A stretch of 14,914 nt of DNA from Candidatus Galligastranaerophilus gallistercoris. Its GTDB lineage: Bacteria > Cyanobacteriota > Vampirovibrionia > Gastranaerophilales > Gastranaerophilaceae. Below the pieces are notes generated by a model. It saw nothing but the letters and a program-made list of their open reading frames with translations. It was not told where the DNA came from and did not search any database. The position numbers were made by a program, and so were the translations under genes. Shown piece after piece: positions 1 through 7,829 of this stretch. Positions within the stretch are counted from its first letter, which is position 1. Every line of letters starts with the position of its first letter. The DNA lies in NCBI GenBank assembly GCA_018710795.1, contig DVJH01000101.1:1-14914 (forward strand). The letters run 5' to 3'.

Positions 1-1
1 T

Positions 2-433
2 ACCGCGCAAAATAACATTAAAGGCGCCGACTGTATAACACACCTTTTTAACGCAATGGACGATATATCTCACAAAAAAGAAACATTGAGTCTTTTGGGG
101 CTGATGAACCAAAATATATACACGGAACTTATTGCGGATACAAAACATGTAATTGAAAATGTCTTAAGGCTGACTTTTAAAGTGAAAGATTTAAATAAAA
201 TTATACTGATATCTGATTCCATACCCCTTGCGCATTCAGACCTTGAATATGTTAAATTTTGCGGCAAGAAAATCTATAAAGGCGGGCTTGACGATAAAGG
301 AACTCTTGCAGGATCCGTTATGCTGCTTCCCGATATTGTAAAACAGCTGGATAAATTAAACATACTTCCGCTTGAAACGGCAAAAAAGCTTGCATACGAC
401 AACCCGATTAATTATCTTAAATTAATCGTATAA
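2..433 (+). CDS. nagA: N-acetylglucosamine-6-phosphate deacetylase, C-terminal part (5' end outside window)
   Basis: This is the C-terminal 143 residues of an amidohydrolase-superfamily enzyme that removes the acetyl group from GlcNAc-6-phosphate in amino-sugar and cell-wall recycling. The reading frame is open from the window edge, so the true start lies upstream; the ATG at 56 is internal. Visible hallmarks are THLFNAM at the start of the fragment (its His matches a NagA metal ligand), ELIADTKHV (substrate-binding His, fragment residue 49), LISDS (catalytic Asp, fragment residue 72) and KGTLAGSVM followed by a DNPINYLKL tail, the usual NagA C-terminus. The segment after NAM lacks the common HHREPG-like loop, so the sequence is somewhat divergent. 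The last 22 bp overlap the convergent gene on the other strand. Family assignment is firm; substrate is inferred from the motifs. Confidence 0.88.
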   Translation, partial: TAQNNIKGADCITHLFNAMDDISHKKETLSLLGLMNQNIYTELIADTKHVIENVLRLTFKVKDLNKIILISDSIPLAHSDLEYVKFCGKKIYKGGLDDKGTLAGSVMLLPDIVKQLDKLNILPLETAKKLAYDNPINYLKLIV

Positions 434-1467
434 TCTTCGACGGGTTTAATCTCTTCTTCTTTGCTGTTTGCCTTAAATGCGCGTTTTTTACGATAAAGCA
501 TATCACAAAACGCTTCAAGCCTTGTAACAAAACCCGCTTCGCCGGTATGTTCATCAATCGTAAGATTTAAAATAGGCTTATTAAATCTTTTTGTTTTTCT
601 GTTTATATCTTCTATCATCAATGAATCCGGTCCGCAGCCGAATGCGGTAATCGTAATAAGCCCGTCAATATCGGATGACCTTAAATAATACCCGGCAGCC
701 CCCGACATTTCAAGCTGATTTGCCCAGTATAAATCAACGCCCAGGGTATTCATTCCGTCTTTCAATTGTTCATCCGAAAGGTTATATGCGCTGTATACTT
801 TGACGTTAAGCTCATTGAGTTTTTTAAATACATCCATGCAGACTCTTTTATCATATATGTTATATCCGTGTGCAATAAGCGCCACATGGATTTCTTTGTT
901 TTCATTATTCTGATTAATGACGACTTTGCCGTCAACGGCATTTTTTAATGCCGTATCAAAAGGCATATTGTGCTGCACCATTACTTTAAAATTATTATAT
1001 TGAATAAACCCCGCTTTAAGTGCGGCATAAATTTTTTCATCATCGGTAATACCGAAGGGTTCAACCGCCTGTTTTAAAAACTCAATCAAACCGAGATTTT
1101 TTTCGGATTTATCAAGCGTTGCTTCAATAATATTATAATCGCCTTTAACCACATTTCTTATTAAATCGGGAAGTCCCCTGATTTTTGAGCAGTTGTAAAT
1201 TTTATACCCCACCGATTGAATGGAAGGAACAAAAATGTTTTTAACGCCTTTTTCAATTAAATTTAAAACATGCCCGACATAAACCTTAATCGGAAGGCAA
1301 GTTTCTGTAACAACAAGCGATGCGCCTTCAGACAATGTTTTTTTGGTCGTATTGTCGGAATAAACAATCTCAAACCCGAGATTATGAAAAAAACCCGCAA
1401 GAAAAGGAATATAATTATAATAAATAAGCGCTTTGGGTATTCCTATTACTTTATCTTTAATTGCCAT
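412..1467 (-). CDS. COG3580/DUF2229 acyl-CoA dehydratase activase-related protein
   Basis: A 351-residue cytosolic protein of the DUF2229 (COG3580) family, which occurs as a stand-alone protein or as a domain of very large BadF-type activases linked to 2-hydroxyacyl-CoA dehydratases and double-cubane reductases. Family features are the N-terminal IGIPKAL segment, a Cys in ETCLP (residue 57), a Cys in YNCSK (93), FGCGPDS (Cys278) and DEHTGEAGFVTRLEAF near the C-terminus. The cysteines are candidate Fe-S ligands, but this is inference. Two starts are possible. ATG at 1467 (MAIKDK) has a GGA-containing stretch just upstream and begins right at the conserved core; ATG at 1479 (MGFIM) has no visible ribosome site. 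I chose 1467. The gene has its own upstream region and overlaps nagA tail to tail. The matching BadF ATPase is encoded at 8452-9459. The reaction is unknown. Confidence 0.82.
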   Translation of the reverse strand: MAIKDKVIGIPKALIYYNYIPFLAGFFHNLGFEIVYSDNTTKKTLSEGASLVVTETCLPIKVYVGHVLNLIEKGVKNIFVPSIQSVGYKIYNCSKIRGLPDLIRNVVKGDYNIIEATLDKSEKNLGLIEFLKQAVEPFGITDDEKIYAALKAGFIQYNNFKVMVQHNMPFDTALKNAVDGKVVINQNNENKEIHVALIAHGYNIYDKRVCMDVFKKLNELNVKVYSAYNLSDEQLKDGMNTLGVDLYWANQLEMSGAAGYYLRSSDIDGLITITAFGCGPDSLMIEDINRKTKRFNKPILNLTIDEHTGEAGFVTRLEAFCDMLYRKKRAFKANSKEEEIKPVEDYTINLR

Positions 1468-1499
1468 AATAAATCCCATATAAAAATTTAAACAATAAA

Positions 1500-1528
1500 A
1501 TAATACCTTAAATATATTTATTTTGTAA
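1500..1528 (-). promoter_or_regulatory. Candidate sigma-70-type promoter for the COG3580 gene
   Basis: On the minus strand, TTACAA (1523-1528) is followed after exactly 17 bp by TATTAT (1500-1505), a 5-of-6 match to the -10 consensus. Transcription would start near 1493, giving a short leader before either candidate start codon (1479 or 1467). The -35 match is weak and the region is very AT-rich, so this is tentative. Confidence 0.35.
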
Positions 1529-1603
1529 CATAAATTTAAATTAAAGAATTTTTAAGCAAGTTTTCATCTGTTTTTATTTTAGTATTTGTATCAGGTAATT
1601 TTT

Positions 1604-4525
1604 ATGCGTGTGAACAATAATTTGATACAATATCCTCAGTATCAGCCTAATTATCAGCCGGTACAAGGAAATTATACAAACCCGATAAATCAAACTCTGC
1701 CTTATCAAAGTTATTATAACGGCATAAATTTTTCATACCCGAATAATTATTATTTATTTAATTCTTCAAACACAGGGGATATAAATAACACGCAAAATAT
1801 TATTCCTGCGGGAATTCAAACATCGGCAAATGACGGTGTTTCATGGAAACTGACGGAAATCGAACAAACACCCTACGGAGACAACATATATAAATACACG
1901 CTTAAAAACGGTCAAACGGTTGCCCTGATGCCGAAAAAAGACGCAACGACAATTATTAAAACTTTTGTTGATGCGGGCTCCATGAATGAAAATGACAAAA
2001 ACAGAGGGATAAGCCACTTTAACGAACACAACGTTTTTAACGGAAGCAAAAATATGGCGCCCGGAATGTTTTTTAAAGAAGTAGGCAAATTGGGCGCATC
2101 AACAAACGCATCAACGGATTATGCCCAAACAGACTTTTACATAATGTCGCCGATTACGGATGATAAAAGTCTGAAAAGAATAATTGAAATGCACTCCGAT
2201 ATGCTGGTAAACCCGACATTCCCCGAAGATATGGTCGAAAAAGAAAAAGGACCCGTAACATCCGAAATCAGCATGGTAAACGATGATATATCTTCGATTG
2301 CCTTAAATACATTAATTAAAAACCTCTTTCAAATAAATTCAAAGTCGGAAAACCTGGTTGCAGGGTCAATTGAAACCGTAAACAATATAACGAGAAATGA
2401 TGTATATAACCACTGGAAAAACCATTTTACGCCCGATAATATGTATACGGTTATGGCAGGGGATTTTGACCCGAATTATGCAATAGATTTAATTGCAAAA
2501 AATTTCACGACACCCGCCGTAAATAACGCAGAAAGCCTGAGAACAAAAGAAACTCTGACGCCGATTCAACAATCAATAAGAGCGGATTATATCTCCCCAA
2601 ATGATGCTTCAACAAATGTATTTTGCGCGTTTTCGGGTCCTGTGCCAAATAACGCAAAAGACGATGTGGCGCTTTGTGCGCTCGGGCTATTGCTTCTGGG
2701 GAACAATTCTTCAAGATTATCCCGTGAATTAAATGAAATATATGCATTAGGCGACTTTGACATGCAAAAAGTCGGGCTCAAAAAAACCGACCCGAAAGCA
2801 ATAATATACCAGTTTGCAACTCAGGGCGGAGACGATTCAAAAGCGCTTGATAAATTCTATGAAGCGGTAAAATCGCTGGATTATTACCCGCCCGATAATG
2901 AAGAAATGACAATGATAAAAAACACAATGCTGAAAGGCCTTGCATCCGGTTTTGAAAATACTGAAAGTATAACCGACACAATCGGAAGCTCGCTTCTCGG
3001 GGGGAATTTTTCAAACATCTCCGAATATAAAAACCTGATAGAAAACCTGACGCCAAACGATATAATAAATGCGGCAAATAAATATATAGACTTTAACAAA
3101 ATGTCCGTTGCGGTAGTTCACCCGTATAATATGACGGAAGAGCAGATACAATCAAATTACGATAACAGTACATATTCATCAAAAACAAATGCGCTTTCTT
3201 TTACGGGAAGAACCGTTTCAACCGATAAAACGGATTTATATACATTGAGCGATAATTCAACTCTTGCAATAAATGATTCGGATTCTGAAAACTGTTACTA
3301 TGACTGGCGTCTGACATGCAAAACGGTAATCCCCGACAATCCCGCATGCTCATACGTCTTAACCCAGATTTTAAATGACGGAAGCAAATACAAATCAAAA
3401 GCCGATATGTCAAAAGAAGCGATTTTAAATTCGGTTGACTACGACATAGATACAAATTCATTTCAAATACACACCGTTGCAAATTCTCTGTACGCAAATA
3501 CAACAGATGCAATAAGAACAATGAAAGAAGCTATATATTCCCCCAGATTTACTCAGGCGGATTTTGACGCAGCGGTAAATAAAATAAAAACATACTGCGA
3601 AACAATGAAAAAAGATGCTTCAACAAACCTTCTTGCAAGATTATTCGGAAAATACTTCCCCTCACCCAAACAAATCTTAAAAGGGCTTGAAACACTGACG
3701 CTTGATGATGTAATAAATCACTATAACAACTTAATATTTAATTCTTCATCAAACTTTGTGGTAAGCGCCCCCGTTACAAAACATCCCGAATTGAAAGACA
3801 AACTTATATCGGACATAACAACGCAAAATATGACATTTAAAACACCTTCGCCAAAGCTTATGCAATCATACGTACCCAACAACAAAGAAGTTGTTCTTCT
3901 TGACACGGAAGAAAGAAATCAGGCGCAAATATACAAAAACTATTCGTTTAAAATATCGGGAAACATTGAAGACGAAGTTAAATTTGAACTTTTAAACACA
4001 ATCTTGGGCGGCACACCGAGTTCAAGGCTGTTTCAGGATTTAAGGGAAAAACAAAAACTCGCATACCGTGTATCAAGCCAGATTCAATCTTTTGAAGATT
4101 CGGGCATTATAACTTTGGGAATTTTATCAACAACGGATGATAAAAAGCAGAATGACATAAAATATGATAACCTGCAAAAATCGCTGGACGGCTTTAAGGC
4201 GCACACCGACCGTCTTATGAATGAATATGTAAGCGATGAAGAGCTTGAAAGCGCCAAAATGACCCTGAAACAAAATATAGCCTCAGAAACCGAATTACCT
4301 TCAAGCGCAACAAGCCTGATTTCCATGAACTTAACCCAGCCCTACGGTTTAAGAAGAATTGATGAATACGTAAAAGCAATAGATAAAATCACAAAACAGG
4401 ATATTATGGATGCGGCAAAACACGTATTTTCAAATAAGCCCGTATATTCAATTCTTGCAAGCCCCGACACCGTGAATAATCAGATGAATTATATCAACTC
4501 TTTGGGCGAAGTTATAAACGTATAG
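1604..4525 (+). CDS. Two-half M16 (pitrilysin/PqqL-like) zinc metalloprotease with Asn/Tyr-rich N-terminus
   Basis: A 973-residue M16 peptidase with two M16 repeats. The first half carries the inverted zinc motif HFNEH (138-142), plus Glu214 and Glu221 placed as in EKGPVTSE, seven residues apart; Glu221 lies 79 residues after the motif, as expected for the third zinc ligand. The last part shows the M16_C signature SSRLFQDLREKQKLAY (806-821), whose Arg/Tyr help bind substrate. The second half lacks a zinc motif, as usual. Residues 1-64 are low-complexity (15 Asn, 10 Tyr, 8 Gln), with no signal peptide or membrane segment. Start: ATG at 1604 with AGG eight bases upstream is preferred over an in-frame TTG at 1586. 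A dGTPase gene follows 38 bp downstream. The likely role is degradation of peptides or small proteins; the target and cell compartment are unknown. Confidence 0.9.
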   Translation: MRVNNNLIQYPQYQPNYQPVQGNYTNPINQTLPYQSYYNGINFSYPNNYYLFNSSNTGDINNTQNIIPAGIQTSANDGVSWKLTEIEQTPYGDNIYKYTLKNGQTVALMPKKDATTIIKTFVDAGSMNENDKNRGISHFNEHNVFNGSKNMAPGMFFKEVGKLGASTNASTDYAQTDFYIMSPITDDKSLKRIIEMHSDMLVNPTFPEDMVEKEKGPVTSEISMVNDDISSIALNTLIKNLFQINSKSENLVAGSIETVNNITRNDVYNHWKNHFTPDNMYTVMAGDFDPNYAIDLIAKNFTTPAVNNAESLRTKETLTPIQQSIRADYISPNDASTNVFCAFSGPVPNNAKDDVALCALGLLLLGNNSSRLSRELNEIYALGDFDMQKVGLKKTDPKAIIYQFATQGGDDSKALDKFYEAVKSLDYYPPDNEEMTMIKNTMLKGLASGFENTESITDTIGSSLLGGNFSNISEYKNLIENLTPNDIINAANKYIDFNKMSVAVVHPYNMTEEQIQSNYDNSTYSSKTNALSFTGRTVSTDKTDLYTLSDNSTLAINDSDSENCYYDWRLTCKTVIPDNPACSYVLTQILNDGSKYKSKADMSKEAILNSVDYDIDTNSFQIHTVANSLYANTTDAIRTMKEAIYSPRFTQADFDAAVNKIKTYCETMKKDASTNLLARLFGKYFPSPKQILKGLETLTLDDVINHYNNLIFNSSSNFVVSAPVTKHPELKDKLISDITTQNMTFKTPSPKLMQSYVPNNKEVVLLDTEERNQAQIYKNYSFKISGNIEDEVKFELLNTILGGTPSSRLFQDLREKQKLAYRVSSQIQSFEDSGIITLGILSTTDDKKQNDIKYDNLQKSLDGFKAHTDRLMNEYVSDEELESAKMTLKQNIASETELPSSATSLISMNLTQPYGLRRIDEYVKAIDKITKQDIMDAAKHVFSNKPVYSILASPDTVNNQMNYINSLGEVINV

Positions 4526-4554
4526 TTTCAATTTTTTGCAATTTCGGCTAAAAT
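4526..4554 (+). promoter_or_regulatory. Candidate promoter giving a (near-)leaderless dgt transcript
   Basis: TTTCAA (4526-4531) and TAAAAT (4549-4554) are separated by 17 bp directly after the M16 stop codon. A start site about seven bases past the -10 box would fall at about 4561, two or three bases before the dgt ATG at 4564. No Shine-Dalgarno sequence is visible before that ATG, which fits a leaderless message. The -35 match is only 3 of 6, so confidence is low; co-transcription from the M16 gene is the alternative. Confidence 0.3.
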
Positions 4555-4563
4555 ACAACTGTT

Positions 4564-5820
4564 ATGATTGCGCAAAAAGAAAAAATTGTCGAAAATCTGT
4601 TTAGTGATTATTCGATGACAAAAAATAACCCCAAATATAAAAATGCGACTTCAAGGCTTCAAATTATATACAGAAAAGATGACGATATAAGAAGCCCGTT
4701 TGAAAGAGATTATCACAGAATTTTATATTCAAACGCATATCGAAGATTAAAACATAAAACACAGGTATTTTTTGCTACAAATAACGATCATATATGTACA
4801 AGAATCGAACATGTAAACCATGTTTCATCGGCGGCGGAAGCAATTGCAAGGTGCCTGGGGTTAAATACGGAACTTACAAGAGCAATCGCCACGGGCCATG
4901 ATTTGGGACATGCGCCTTTCGGACACACGGGCGAGTATATTATAAGAGATTTGATTGTCGATAATAAAATAGGAAACAATTTCTGGCATGAAAAAAACAG
5001 TCTGAGATTTATCGACAAAATAGAAACCCTTCCCGATTACGAAGGATACGAAAGAAATCTTAATTTAACTTATGCGGTAAGAGACGGCATAATCTGTCAT
5101 TGCGGCGAAGTGGACGAAAACGGGCTGAAACCGAGAAATGAATTTATAGACCTTGAAACAATAGAATGCGCCAATCAATATCAAAGCTACAGCTGGGAAG
5201 GATTAGTCGTTAAAGTTGCGGACAAAATCGCATATTTAGGCAGAGACATTGAAGATGCGCTTTCAAAAAAAATATTAACCGAAGAACAAAAAACCGAATT
5301 TGAACTTATCATAAAAGACTTATTCGGGCATAAAAAACTGACTGATATTAATACAAGCACTCTTGTCCATCTTTTTACGATTGATTTATGCAAAAATTCA
5401 ACACCTGATAAAGGGCTCTGTTTTTCAAAAGAATATTTTCAAATAATGAAACTTATAAAAGAATTTAACTATAAAAATATATATAACCACAAAAGACTTA
5501 CAACCTTCCATGATTATGCAAAATTAATAATCAACACGATTTTTAACACACTGAAATCGTACTATGACGGAGTGGATACCGTATATAAAATAAAATGCGA
5601 CGAACAATTTTATCCGCTTTTATGTTCAACCTTCGGCGATTGGCTTTTAAAATATTCAAATGCAAGCACAACGGAAGAAAAACATAACAAAAAATTTTTA
5701 AACGAAACAATCTACGACATTAATTCGTATAAAGATTATCTCATGGCATCTGTCGACTTTATTTCCGGCATGACGGACAGCTATTCCATAAAAATGTTTA
5801 ACGAAATTATAACTTTTTAG
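4564..5820 (+). CDS. dgt: dGTP triphosphohydrolase family protein (HD domain)
   Basis: A 418-residue cytosolic HD-domain enzyme of the dGTPase family, which cleaves dNTPs (classically dGTP) to the deoxynucleoside and triphosphate and so limits nucleotide pools. The order of motifs is typical: RDYHRILYSNAYRRLKHKTQVF (about 48-69), then RIEHVNHV with the first HD-ligand His83, the paired His112-Asp113 in GHDLGHAPFGH, and KVADKIAYLGRDIEDAL supplying the last Asp. Length is within the family range. The ATG at 4564 is the only good start near the conserved N-terminus, although no ribosome-binding sequence precedes it. The gene lies 38 bp after the M16 protease on the same strand and its stop overlaps the convergent CHAP operon by 4 bp. 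Nucleotide preference (dGTP or a broader dNTPase) cannot be read from sequence. Confidence 0.9.
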   Translation: MIAQKEKIVENLFSDYSMTKNNPKYKNATSRLQIIYRKDDDIRSPFERDYHRILYSNAYRRLKHKTQVFFATNNDHICTRIEHVNHVSSAAEAIARCLGLNTELTRAIATGHDLGHAPFGHTGEYIIRDLIVDNKIGNNFWHEKNSLRFIDKIETLPDYEGYERNLNLTYAVRDGIICHCGEVDENGLKPRNEFIDLETIECANQYQSYSWEGLVVKVADKIAYLGRDIEDALSKKILTEEQKTEFELIIKDLFGHKKLTDINTSTLVHLFTIDLCKNSTPDKGLCFSKEYFQIMKLIKEFNYKNIYNHKRLTTFHDYAKLIINTIFNTLKSYYDGVDTVYKIKCDEQFYPLLCSTFGDWLLKYSNASTTEEKHNKKFLNETIYDINSYKDYLMASVDFISGMTDSYSIKMFNEIITF

Positions 5821-6746
5821 GTTATTAAAACAAACCCCGACAATCTGGCTTCATCTGCGCTGTAATGGCGGTTTAAACATTGATCCGAAGTGTTTCCTTC
5901 AACGGTATCAAAACTTCCGTCGGAATAAACTTTAGTAACAATACCCGTATGAGAAGAGTTATTCTGCATAATCATAACATCACCGGGCTTTACGTTATTT
6001 ACAATCCATTGTGCTTTTTGAGAAGAACTCATTCCGTCAATACTGCCGTAGCAGCCGTTAGCCTCACCCCATGCTCTTAAGTTGGCAACTGCGGGCGACC
6101 CGAAACCGTTTAGCGATTTACCCGTCTGTTCACAGGCTTTAGATACAACGTAAGTAACAAAATCGGCGCACCAATGTTCTGCTCTGCCGCCCGTTACCTG
6201 AAGATAGCTTCCGTCAGCCTCGCTCAATTTGCCGACATAAGATTGCGCAATACTTGCAACGGCATTCCCGAATTCACTCGAACCGCCGCCGATTGAACCC
6301 GCACCCGAAACTCCGCCGGAGCTGCCGCCGCCTTCGGCTTGAACAAGAAGATTGTAGACCTGCTGTCTGTTATTATCAATCTGGCTTTGAAGAGAATCAA
6401 TGCTTGATTGATAACCTTGCATCTCGTCATAATCTTCGGATGTTGCCATAAGAGAATAAAGCTGATTTAATTGCGCTTCAAGCTGATATGTAGCTTCATC
6501 ATATCTTTTTATCTGCTCCATAACGGAATCATCCAAAACGGTGCCCGATGAAGAAGTTTGTTCGGTTTCATCAGCGGAATCATCATCAAAATCAAGGTCA
6601 ACAAGTTCATCTTCGGAAATTTTGTTATCGGAATTTACATCAATCTTTTTTAATTTTGAATCCGAAGTAACACCTGCCGCCTTTAATACGTCATATGCAT
6701 TTTGAGTTTGTATGATAAAATTTCCGATTTTAAATTCAGAGGGCAT
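5817..6746 (-). CDS. EF-hand-like / CHAP-domain cysteine peptidase-amidase, paralogue A
   Basis: A 309-residue protein with three parts. Residues 1-50 are a conserved module ending in a canonical 12-residue EF-hand loop (Asp36, Asn38, Asp40, Ser44, Glu47), predicted to bind calcium; loop position 6 is Asn rather than the usual Gly. Residues 73-138 are helical and Gln/Asp-rich, probably coiled coil, ending in VYNLLVQAE. A Gly/Ser linker (139-157) leads to a C-terminal CHAP domain with catalytic Cys193 (HWCADFV), His266 (SSHTGIV) and Glu283 in VEGNTSD. CHAP enzymes usually cut peptidoglycan peptides or amide bonds. There is no N-terminal signal peptide, which is odd for a wall-active enzyme. 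It follows its paralogue by 15 bp, has no clear Shine-Dalgarno sequence, and is probably second in a two-gene operon. The true substrate is unknown. Confidence 0.85.
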   Translation of the reverse strand: MPSEFKIGNFIIQTQNAYDVLKAAGVTSDSKLKKIDVNSDNKISEDELVDLDFDDDSADETEQTSSSGTVLDDSVMEQIKRYDEATYQLEAQLNQLYSLMATSEDYDEMQGYQSSIDSLQSQIDNNRQQVYNLLVQAEGGGSSGGVSGAGSIGGGSSEFGNAVASIAQSYVGKLSEADGSYLQVTGGRAEHWCADFVTYVVSKACEQTGKSLNGFGSPAVANLRAWGEANGCYGSIDGMSSSQKAQWIVNNVKPGDVMIMQNNSSHTGIVTKVYSDGSFDTVEGNTSDQCLNRHYSADEARLSGFVLIT

Positions 6747-6761
6747 ATTTCATCATTATTT

Positions 6762-7721
6762 TTAAGCTTTGTGCATTAATACGTAATAACCCGTTCTGTT
6801 TGAATGCTGGTTAACGACACCGTTTGTATAATTTCCGTTATCATCCGATGTGTTACCCTCAATGGTATTAACCGTACCGTCAGCGTTAACCGAAGTAACA
6901 AGTCCGATATGATAAAAGCTCCCGGGGCTTCCGTATAAAATGAAATCTCCCGGCTGCACCTGGCTTGAATCTGTTGTTAAAATACCTTTTTGCTGCGCCC
7001 AGCTTCCTATTGTGGGGCAATAAGCCGTATTTGAACAACTGTTGGCAAAATCGCCCGGTGTATTATTTCCGTAGACCTGCTTCGTAATAAACGTAACAAA
7101 ATCTGCACACCATGCGCCCGAATGAAACGCACAACCCGCTCCCTGCATGATAGATTGCATTTCGCTTGCGCTCTTGCCGTCAAATTGCAGGGCATAGTTT
7201 GCAACTCCGCTTGAATCCGCGCTTATGGGAGTTGAAACCGTATTCATTCCTGTTGTCTGAGTATTATTTGTTGCGCTTGTAACGGCATTTTCCGCCTGAA
7301 CAAGCAAATTATATATCTGGGTTCTTTGCTGGCTTATTTGGTTTCTGATGTTTTGAGCATTTTGAACCACCTGCGAAGTTTCATCCGAAGTATCCTGACC
7401 GTTGCATATTTGAGAGTTAATTTGATTTAATTGTTTCCCCAGATCGCTGATTGTACGCTCGATATTAGCAATTTGAGCATAATATGAATCGATTTTTGCC
7501 TGCACGTCTTCGGTTATTTGAGTGTTTGATGTTGTTGAAGAGTTGTTTTGAGTATCTTCTTCACCCGCAAATTCCACAAGTTCGTCTTCCGATATAGTAC
7601 AGTCGTTATTTTTATCAAGGCGTTTCAGCTTTGAATCCGACAGTACATCGGCAGCTTTTAAAATTTCATAAGCTTCCTTGGATTGTATCTTATAGTTACC
7701 TACAACAAAATCTGACGACAT
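6762..7721 (-). CDS. EF-hand-like / CHAP-domain cysteine peptidase-amidase, paralogue B
   Basis: A 319-residue paralogue of the downstream gene with the same architecture. The first 50 residues match it at 30 positions without gaps, including an EF-hand loop at Asp36-Asn38-Asp40-Ser44-Glu47 (position 6 is Cys here). A helical stretch (about 71-144) ends in IYNLLVQAE, followed by a Thr/Asn/Ser-rich linker instead of Gly/Ser. The CHAP domain has Cys205 (AWCADFV), His271 (FYHIGLV) and Glu288 in IEGNTSDD. The CHAP region also contains three extra Cys (197, 229, 235) that could form disulphides if exported. No signal peptide is visible. The start is well set by AGGAG five bases before the ATG. This is the promoter-proximal gene of the pair and is transcribed divergently from rubrerythrin. 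Peptidoglycan or peptide cleavage is inferred from the fold only. Confidence 0.86.
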   Translation of the reverse strand: MSSDFVVGNYKIQSKEAYEILKAADVLSDSKLKRLDKNNDCTISEDELVEFAGEEDTQNNSSTTSNTQITEDVQAKIDSYYAQIANIERTISDLGKQLNQINSQICNGQDTSDETSQVVQNAQNIRNQISQQRTQIYNLLVQAENAVTSATNNTQTTGMNTVSTPISADSSGVANYALQFDGKSASEMQSIMQGAGCAFHSGAWCADFVTFITKQVYGNNTPGDFANSCSNTAYCPTIGSWAQQKGILTTDSSQVQPGDFILYGSPGSFYHIGLVTSVNADGTVNTIEGNTSDDNGNYTNGVVNQHSNRTGYYVLMHKA

Positions 7722-7743
7722 TTCTTCTCCTGAAAATTTTGCC

Positions 7744-7823
7744 TTCCTTAATTAATAATATCGGCAATTTTAAAAAAAACTTTACGGTTTATCATTACAA
7801 AAGTTTACAATTGAATTAAGGAA
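7744..7823. repeat. 10-bp inverted repeat flanking the CHAP/rubrerythrin divergent promoter region
   Basis: TTCCTTAATT (7744-7753) and its exact reverse complement AATTAAGGAA (7814-7823) sit 60 bp apart near opposite ends of the divergent intergenic region. The right copy contains the AAGGAA ribosome site of rubrerythrin. The left copy lies 22 bp before the CHAP start. The repeat could be a paired regulator site, or chance in AT-rich DNA. Confidence 0.35.
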
Positions 7824-7829
7824 ATTAAA

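Noticed and set aside
1586..1603. TTG start extending the M16 protease by six residues
   Set aside because: The ATG at 1604 has AGG eight bases upstream and the TTG has no ribosome site; the extra residues show no family similarity.
2505..3521. Open frames antisense to the M16 gene
   Set aside because: They mirror codon bias of the real gene, show no motifs or ribosome sites, and lie opposite a gene with clear family motifs.
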